A stretch of 11,182 nt of DNA, taken from assembly GCA_003218345.1 (NCBI GenBank), contig QHNF01000064.1:224-11405 (forward strand), in the 5' to 3' direction. Source of the stretch: Verrucomicrobiota bacterium. Lineage in GTDB: Bacteria; Verrucomicrobiota; Verrucomicrobiia; Chthoniobacterales; UBA10450. Position numbers and translations under genes: made by a program. Position 1 is the first letter of the stretch; each line of letters starts with the position of its first letter. Below, piece by piece: positions 6,555 to 11,182 of the stretch. A model generated the notes under the pieces. It saw nothing but the letters and a program-made list of their open reading frames with translations, ran no database searches and had not been told where the DNA came from.

Positions 6555-8130
6555 AGACGGAGATAATCGCTAGCTCCCACATCGGAAGAGTGTAGCGGGG
6601 TTGGAATACAGCCAGAACGCAATTTGCGAGCATCATAAATAACCCGACCACCGTTAAACCAGCAGCATAAGAAGCGACTCCGGCGGCCTCTTGTTTGCGC
6701 ATGTTCGCGATCACAACAAACAGCGCAAGATTAATGAGCCAGAGAAACAAAAGCGCACGATAACTAAGATCCTTTGGATGACGGAAATAGGAGTGGGTTT
6801 TGAAAATGGCGAAAACCTGGTCCGCGTTCTTGTCTCGAAACGTAACCAGCGACGCGCACTGAGGCATCGCTCCAGCATGCGAAAAATAAAACCTTGTGGC
6901 TACGAAGAGGAAGCTGACAACGTCCGGAATCCCGATCTGCTGTGACCTTTTAAAATCTGTCGCGACCGCGCTCAGGAATATCTCGTGTGGCGGATAAAGA
7001 AATTCCAAGGCCATGCGGTTGAGTAAAACGGCATATTTTTCGCCGTGTGGATCCGTTTGCCGGGCGAAGAGCAAGGCTCTTGCCTTCTCGTTGAAATCTC
7101 GCACATCCCAATTCGAAGTTCCGGCGGGAAAGGAACTGCGAACAAGTGAGATCACTTTCTTAACATCTTCGGAGGCGGTGTGTTTCCTGACTTCATCGAG
7201 CAGTTGTTCTCGTTTTTCCGGAGGGAGCAATGCGAGAAACTTCAGTCGATAAAGGAAGCTAAGACCAAGGGTGGAATAATAAGGTATCTGAGCGGCATAG
7301 CACGAAACGCGTACAGAAGCATTCGCGAGGATGATACAGCTCAAACCAACTGCAACAGCAAGTGTTGCTTTTTGCAAGGCCTGCTTCGCCGTTAGCCATC
7401 GCGACCTTCTAAACGCCTGTCCCTGAGTGAATGGAACCACAATGAGTTGATATGCGCCGCAGAGAATGAAAACAGCCGGCATGAGCGCAGCCAGCAAAGC
7501 GTTAATGTGCCGCGTCAGAATGCACAACCAAAGAAGAATGCCAAAAAGAAGCCACTCTTTCCAAGGTGCCTTCCCGGAGCCTCGGACGATGCTCAGTCCC
7601 GTTGCTCCAAGGGCGAGGAGTAGAATCATGCTGAGCCCTTCAGAGCCCACAGTATGGGCAAAGGTGTAAAAAAGCGGATTAACTGCCCAGGCAACGGCGA
7701 GTATGAGACGAGGCCAGAACACCCGGCTCGTTAAAGTGATCAAATAATATGTCGAGCAGCAGAGGGCAAGATGTTGTGAAATCAGCAATGCGAAGACACC
7801 CGGATCACTCAAAATTGGATGAACAAAAAAACGGAGCGTCGGTAAGGTACCGCCGCCCGCATTCAAACAGCCTAGGGCATGGCCCAGATAGAGAGGAATC
7901 CGTGCGGCGAAACAATAGAGCGGGCCATATAGCAGGATCGTTCCTACTCCTGGTGGCTGTGTTACTTCGCCGTAAGCGTCCACGTCTCTCCAAAGCGGAG
8001 GGGTTACGCTTAGCATCCAGATCGACGGTGTCACTAGGATGCCAACGAGAACGAGTGGTGCACCAAGCGTCAGCAGACCAAGTCTTGCGTTAACCCAAAG
8101 TTTGAAACGACTGAATGCTTGAAGCCACAT
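6481..8130 (-). CDS. Multi-pass membrane protein, GT-C glycosyltransferase-like (paralogue 1)
   Basis: A 549-residue integral membrane protein with about nine to eleven hydrophobic segments, clearly paralogous to the gene at 8447-10114. The first segment (about 19-41) is followed by an outside-type loop with WRDVDAY (47-53); two acidic residues, Asp49 and Asp51, stand where GT-C lipid-linked sugar transferases carry their catalytic acidic motif. Further marks shared with the paralogue are NPLFYTFAH, LTRHIN, a long polar loop of about 150 residues with DVKKVISLV and DFKRSQ, and near the C-terminus FQPRYTLPMWEL, similar to the RY-x-LP element common in such transferases. Family membership is inferred from topology and motifs only. 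The ATG at 8130 is the first standard start in the frame but has no ribosome-binding site; homology with the paralogue continues ten codons upstream to an ACG at 8160-8158. The end converges on E2 with an 82-base gap. Confidence 0.8.
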   Translation of the reverse strand: MWLQAFSRFKLWVNARLGLLTLGAPLVLVGILVTPSIWMLSVTPPLWRDVDAYGEVTQPPGVGTILLYGPLYCFAARIPLYLGHALGCLNAGGGTLPTLRFFVHPILSDPGVFALLISQHLALCCSTYYLITLTSRVFWPRLILAVAWAVNPLFYTFAHTVGSEGLSMILLLALGATGLSIVRGSGKAPWKEWLLFGILLWLCILTRHINALLAALMPAVFILCGAYQLIVVPFTQGQAFRRSRWLTAKQALQKATLAVAVGLSCIILANASVRVSCYAAQIPYYSTLGLSFLYRLKFLALLPPEKREQLLDEVRKHTASEDVKKVISLVRSSFPAGTSNWDVRDFNEKARALLFARQTDPHGEKYAVLLNRMALEFLYPPHEIFLSAVATDFKRSQQIGIPDVVSFLFVATRFYFSHAGAMPQCASLVTFRDKNADQVFAIFKTHSYFRHPKDLSYRALLFLWLINLALFVVIANMRKQEAAGVASYAAGLTVVGLFMMLANCVLAVFQPRYTLPMWELAIISVSILSAKTLEYIFAGRKQRREVALY

Positions 8131-8177
8131 CGCGCTACAAGATCGTTCAAGCTCCCGCGTCAGACCATCTCCGCAGA
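8131..8177 (-). other. Copied gene junction with ACG in place of ATG
   Basis: Read on the minus strand this stretch matches 10131-10085, the junction of the YfhO-like gene and paralogue 2. It keeps the upstream gene's last codons (TCT GCG GAG, then ATG GTC TGA against ACG GTC TGA), GGAG at 8172-8169 as ribosome-binding site, and the codons for RELERS. The start codon that overlaps the TGA in the other copy (TGATG) is TGACG here, so the ancestral ATG at 8160-8158 is ACG. The region may be untranslated 5' sequence of paralogue 1, or may encode ten extra N-terminal residues if ACG is used. Confidence 0.65.
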
Positions 8178-8384
8178 TCGTAACTCCGAATCTGTTGCTC
8201 CATGGGCCACTTTCTACAATTCTAAATCACAGTGCTCATTTAATACCAGCAGCCAACGTCGTCCAGTAGTAGCGTCCCAATCAACATTAGTTCCGTCTAA
8301 AGTGGATAGAGAAGAGTGGATGGTTTCACCGGCTGAGTAAGCGCCAATGGTTCAACGACCAACGATCTTGCAAGTGGTCTTCAT
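8160..8384 (-). pseudogene. Possible decayed small gene between the paralogues
   Basis: One minus-strand frame is open in three blocks: ATG at 8384 for ten codons (MKTTCKIVGR) to TGA 8354-8352; 45 codons to TAG 8216-8214, including STLDGTNVDWDATTGRRW and LLVLNEHCDLEL; then 17 codons to TGA 8162-8160, ending SAEMV, like the end SAETV of the YfhO-like protein. The middle block looks protein-like. A gene broken by two stop codons, a remnant of an upstream partner gene copied together with paralogue 1, or chance are all possible. I recognise no family in the middle block. Confidence 0.2.
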
Positions 8385-8446
8385 TGCATTGCAATTTCCC
8401 GATTCACTTCTTGGGGTGATCTGAACGTTTTGCTTGTTCATCAAGT
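8178..8446. other. Intergenic remainder between the two paralogues
   Basis: The gap between the two membrane genes is 316 bases, unusual beside the one-base overlap upstream of paralogue 2. Apart from the possible decayed frame, I see a weak minus-strand -10-like TAGAAT (complement of 8219-8224) without a good -35, and a short inverted repeat ATTGC/GCAAT at 8383-8395. No T-run hairpin follows the paralogue 2 stop at 8447, and no RNA gene was recognised. Paralogue 1 may therefore have its own promoter here, but none is convincing. Confidence 0.4.
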
Positions 8447-10114
8447 CTAGCCACTAAACAGACGGCGTGATGGAGAAAACAAAGATTCCATTGTTTCTCC
8501 AAACAAAATAGACAAGGAAACAATCGTCAGCTCCCACATCGGAAGAGTGTAGCGCGGCTGGAATACATTCAAAACGCAATTTGCGACCATCATAAACAAC
8601 CCGACGAGCGTCAATGCCACGGCGTACGAAGAGACAGCAGCAATCTCTTCCTTACGCATCTTCGCCAGAACAACAAGCAGCGCGAGATTTACGCACCAGA
8701 AAAATAAGAAAGCACTGTAGCTGAAATTCTTCGGATGATGGAAGTAAGAGTGCTTCTTAAAAATTGCCATGATTCGGGCCGCGCTCTTGTCGCGAAACGT
8801 TAACAACGTTGCTTGATCAGGCATCATCTCGGGGTAAGAAAAGTAACGCGTTGTGCTATCAAAGAGTTGCCTCACGACACTCGGGATCGTCACTTCCTGG
8901 GATCTTTTGAAATCTATCGCGATCGCGCTCAGGAATATCTTCTCTGGTGGACAGAGAAATGCCTGCACCGTGCGGTTGAGTGCAAGATAGAATTTTTCTT
9001 CTCCCGGATCTCTTTGTGGTGGAAAAAGCGATGCTTGTACCTTCTTCTTGAAGACCATCGCGTCCCAATTCGGAGTTTCGTTGGGGAAGGCGTCACTCAG
9101 TAGCGAAATAATCTTTTTAACATCTGCCGAGTCAGTATTCTTGGCCACTTTGTCGAGTAACTGGTTCCGTCTTTCAGCAGGAAGCCCTGCGAGAAATTTC
9201 AATCGAAACAAAAACGTAAAACCGACCGTGGAGTGGTAAGGTATTTGAACGGCGTGGCATAACGCCCGTAATGAAATGTTGGCAAGAACGATACAGCTAA
9301 TACCGACGGCGACAGCAAGTGTTGCTTTTTGTAAGACCTGCCTCGCCTGTAATCGTCGCCAGCGGCCGAGTAACTGAGATCGAGCGAATGGAATCAGGGT
9401 TAACCGGTGTGCGCTCAAGAGGAAGAATGCGAGGGGTATTAGCCCAGCCAGAGTAGCATTGATGTGCCGGGTCAGGATACCAAGCCATAAAAGAATACCG
9501 AAAAGAAGCCATTCTTTCCCAGGTATCCGGCGGGAATGTCGAATAATTCTCAGTCCTGTTGCCCCGACCGGGAGCAGGAGAATCATGCCTAGTGTTTCAG
9601 AGCCTACGCAATGGGCAAAAGTGTAAAAAAGCGGATTAGCAGCCCAAAGAACAGCTAGCGTGAGGCGAATCCAGAACAATCGAGTCGCTACAGTGATCAA
9701 ATAGAATGTGGCAAAGCAAAGCGAGACATGTTGCGACAGGAGCAGTAAGAAGACGCCCGAATCAGTCAGGATCGGATGAATAAAGAAGGAAGCGGTTGGA
9801 AGCGGAGGGCCCGCCGCTACACAGTCTAGTGCGTATCCTAAGTAAAGCGGAACTCGCGCGACGAAACAGTAGAGCGGGCCCCATTGCAGGATCGTTCCAG
9901 ACCCGGGTGGCAGTGTGACCTGGAAATAGGCGTCGACGTTTCTCCAGAGCGGAGGGATCATGCTTAGCATCCAGATCGACGGTGTCAGTAGGACGGCCAA
10001 GAGAACGGTTGATGCACTAAACCTAAGCAGACGAGGTCTTGCGCTAATCCACCTTCTGAAACGACCGACCGGCCGAAGGCAGATCGAGCTATTAGATCGC
10101 TCAAGCTCTCGCAT
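8447..10114 (-). CDS. Multi-pass membrane protein, GT-C glycosyltransferase-like (paralogue 2)
   Basis: A 555-residue integral membrane protein, paralogue of the gene downstream (6481-8130), very similar over both ends and less so in the large polar loop. The first membrane segment (about 32-50) precedes WRNVDAY (57-63): the first acidic residue of paralogue 1's WRDVDAY is Asn59 here, leaving Asp61. NPLFYTFAH, LTRHIN, DVKKIISLL, DFKRSQ and FQPRYTLPMWEL are all present. A role in transferring sugars from a lipid carrier at the membrane is inferred from the GT-C-like layout. The frame is open back to an ATG at 10216, but those 34 codons lie inside the upstream gene; the ATG at 10114 forms TGATG with the upstream stop, has GGAG at 10126-10123 with an eight-base spacer, and gives a length matching the paralogue. 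Translational coupling to the YfhO-like gene is likely. Confidence 0.82.
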   Translation of the reverse strand: MRELERSNSSICLRPVGRFRRWISARPRLLRFSASTVLLAVLLTPSIWMLSMIPPLWRNVDAYFQVTLPPGSGTILQWGPLYCFVARVPLYLGYALDCVAAGPPLPTASFFIHPILTDSGVFLLLLSQHVSLCFATFYLITVATRLFWIRLTLAVLWAANPLFYTFAHCVGSETLGMILLLPVGATGLRIIRHSRRIPGKEWLLFGILLWLGILTRHINATLAGLIPLAFFLLSAHRLTLIPFARSQLLGRWRRLQARQVLQKATLAVAVGISCIVLANISLRALCHAVQIPYHSTVGFTFLFRLKFLAGLPAERRNQLLDKVAKNTDSADVKKIISLLSDAFPNETPNWDAMVFKKKVQASLFPPQRDPGEEKFYLALNRTVQAFLCPPEKIFLSAIAIDFKRSQEVTIPSVVRQLFDSTTRYFSYPEMMPDQATLLTFRDKSAARIMAIFKKHSYFHHPKNFSYSAFLFFWCVNLALLVVLAKMRKEEIAAVSSYAVALTLVGLFMMVANCVLNVFQPRYTLPMWELTIVSLSILFGETMESLFSPSRRLFSG

Positions 10115-10126
10115 CAGACCGTCTCC
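10112..10126 (-). promoter_or_regulatory. Ribosome-binding site and TGATG coupling at the paralogue 2 start
   Basis: On the minus strand GGAG (10126-10123) lies eight bases before the ATG at 10114-10112, and that ATG shares its A with the upstream TGA (10116-10114). This decides the start of paralogue 2 against the longer open frame and points to re-initiation by ribosomes finishing the YfhO-like gene. Confidence 0.65.
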
Positions 10127-11181
10127 GCAGACATGGCAGCTGTGTGCTTTTGCAGCAATGCCCCACGTGTGCCGGCCAATAGTAGCAAAAGACTCAACAA
10201 AATCCCGAGCATGCAAATAATCGCCGCACTGCCTCCCCAGACCAGCCAGTACGGTCGATACGTGAGTGTGAGCAACCCATGCGTACCGGCCGGGACTTCG
10301 ACAACTGGAAATAAGCCGTGATAAGAAGTGATCGCGACTTTTTGATTGCCCAGGCGCGCTTCGTATCCGCGGAAGTATGGCCGCGAAAAAATAAGCAACG
10401 CAGGTCGATCGCCGCTTGGGACATCTACATTTGCTTCAACCCAATTTCGTGAGTCATTAACTCGTGAAACGGTCGCTGAGGCAAATTGCTCGTTAGGTCG
10501 CGGATCAATGGAAGTGACCGAGCGCGCTCGCGCAAATGCCTCGCCGCGCCGGTAGAAGACACGTCCCTCGTCTGTTGAGATGATCAGTTGCCATTCAGCA
10601 GCCGGCTGGGGCGCGATGTCTAATTCTCGCGCAACCACAATCCCGTCCACGCCTAACAACGCCAGTTCACCCTCCTTGCCGGCCTGGTAATTGAGCAGGT
10701 AGTTTCCCATGTCGGGATTAATTTCGCCGTGAATCGTGGCTGCGAATTCACGCGCCACGCCAGCGGGCCGGATTGGGCTGTAGCCGTTGATGAAATGCAA
10801 TCCAGCCCACATCGATGTGCTGCCAGGACGCAGAACCTGGCCGACCGGTTGGGGTTTGTTCCAGGTGCAGTATGTCAGCTCCGCCCACGGATAAATGCTG
10901 AGATAAAGCCGGCGCGGATCGAGCGGAGAGGGTTTAAGCAGTTCTTGAGAAAAATTGTATTTGGGAACGCCGGAGTTTGGCGGGATGCAGAGATACGTAG
11001 CGAACAACGCGAGAAATGTGACCGCCGCAGGCGTCCATGCGCAAAACGTGAAATCGCGCAACCAGAATTCCGAAAAATACCAGAGCGCGGCCAGGCCGAG
11101 AAAAATCGAGGTCAATGGGAAAGCGTAAGCGCCGCCCGTTCGCAGGACCGACATTGTAATGGCGATCAAAACGACCGACGC
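10114..11181 (-). CDS. YfhO-like membrane protein, C-terminal part (5' partial)
   Basis: C-terminal about 355 residues of a large membrane protein; the frame is open to the right edge, so the TTG at 11169 is not taken as the start. Counting from that codon, two hydrophobic segments (about 16-34 and 43-61) are followed by a large, probably extracytoplasmic domain (about 65-305) and a final membrane helix (about 309-335), then a short basic tail ending SAETV. Near the end of the outer domain, SRPYFRGYEARLGNQKV, HGLFPVVEVPAGTH and LTYRPYW follow the pattern (aromatic, GW-like, then a VPAGxH strand and a Y-x-P before the last helix) known from YfhO family proteins, which in Firmicutes help glycosylate lipoteichoic acid. 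The family usually has 700-900 residues, so about half is missing. It starts the minus-strand set and is coupled to paralogue 2. The exact substrate is unknown. Confidence 0.75.
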   Translation of the reverse strand, partial: ASVVLIAITMSVLRTGGAYAFPLTSIFLGLAALWYFSEFWLRDFTFCAWTPAAVTFLALFATYLCIPPNSGVPKYNFSQELLKPSPLDPRRLYLSIYPWAELTYCTWNKPQPVGQVLRPGSTSMWAGLHFINGYSPIRPAGVAREFAATIHGEINPDMGNYLLNYQAGKEGELALLGVDGIVVARELDIAPQPAAEWQLIISTDEGRVFYRRGEAFARARSVTSIDPRPNEQFASATVSRVNDSRNWVEANVDVPSGDRPALLIFSRPYFRGYEARLGNQKVAITSYHGLFPVVEVPAGTHGLLTLTYRPYWLVWGGSAAIICMLGILLSLLLLLAGTRGALLQKHTAAMSAETV

Positions 11182-11182
11182 G

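Noticed and set aside
8119..8340. Plus-strand open frame of 73 codons between the paralogues
   Set aside because: It overlaps the paralogue 1 N-terminus and the copied junction in antisense, lacks a ribosome-binding site and has no recognisable sequence.
10115..10216. Longer N-terminus for paralogue 2
   Set aside because: These 34 codons are the out-of-frame end of the YfhO-like gene; the TGATG start with GGAG is better supported and matches the paralogue's length.
1..11182. CRISPR arrays, tRNA or rRNA genes, transposases
   Set aside because: No regularly spaced repeats, cloverleaf-like genes, rRNA stretches or transposase motifs were recognised on either strand by reading.

Overview
The window looks like a bacterial chromosome segment of moderately high G+C. 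I would tentatively place it in a soil Verrucomicrobiota-like lineage. The basis is gene style, weak use of Shine-Dalgarno sites on the plus strand and a palindromic intergenic element of a kind I associate with that group. This is an impression, not a demonstrated assignment.

Plus strand, 1-6398. The window opens inside a gene for the chromosome-organising ATPase SMC; its N-terminal head lies off the left edge, while hinge, second coiled coil and C-terminal head are present. Next comes a 2-oxoacid dehydrogenase complex: E1 alpha and E1 beta overlap by four bases (ATGA), and after a 124-base gap follows E2, the lipoyl acyltransferase. The gap holds a 59-base element whose bases can all be assigned to a Y-shaped fold (closing stem, two hairpins, short linker). 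No E3 gene is present, and the natural 2-oxoacid substrate cannot be read from the sequence. Putative -10 boxes lie only 6-10 bases upstream of the E1 alpha and E2 start codons, so very short leaders are possible.

Minus strand, 11182-6481, convergent with the first block. Reading in the direction of transcription: the C-terminal part of a YfhO-like large membrane protein (start off the right edge), then a multi-pass membrane protein of GT-C glycosyltransferase character whose ATG overlaps the upstream stop (TGATG), then about 0.3 kb of non-coding or decayed sequence, then a paralogue of that membrane protein. The second copy has kept the junction sequence, including the upstream gene's last codons and the GGAG ribosome-binding site, but its ancestral start codon is ACG instead of ATG. 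The set probably works on envelope polysaccharide or glycolipid synthesis (inference).

Smaller items: a 45-codon reading frame directly after and in frame with the E2 stop, and an in-frame chain of open blocks, possibly a decayed gene, between the two paralogues. I found no RNA genes, CRISPR arrays or transposase genes. I see no convincing new multi-gene system; the most interesting points are the Y-shaped element and the duplicated membrane gene with its altered start.
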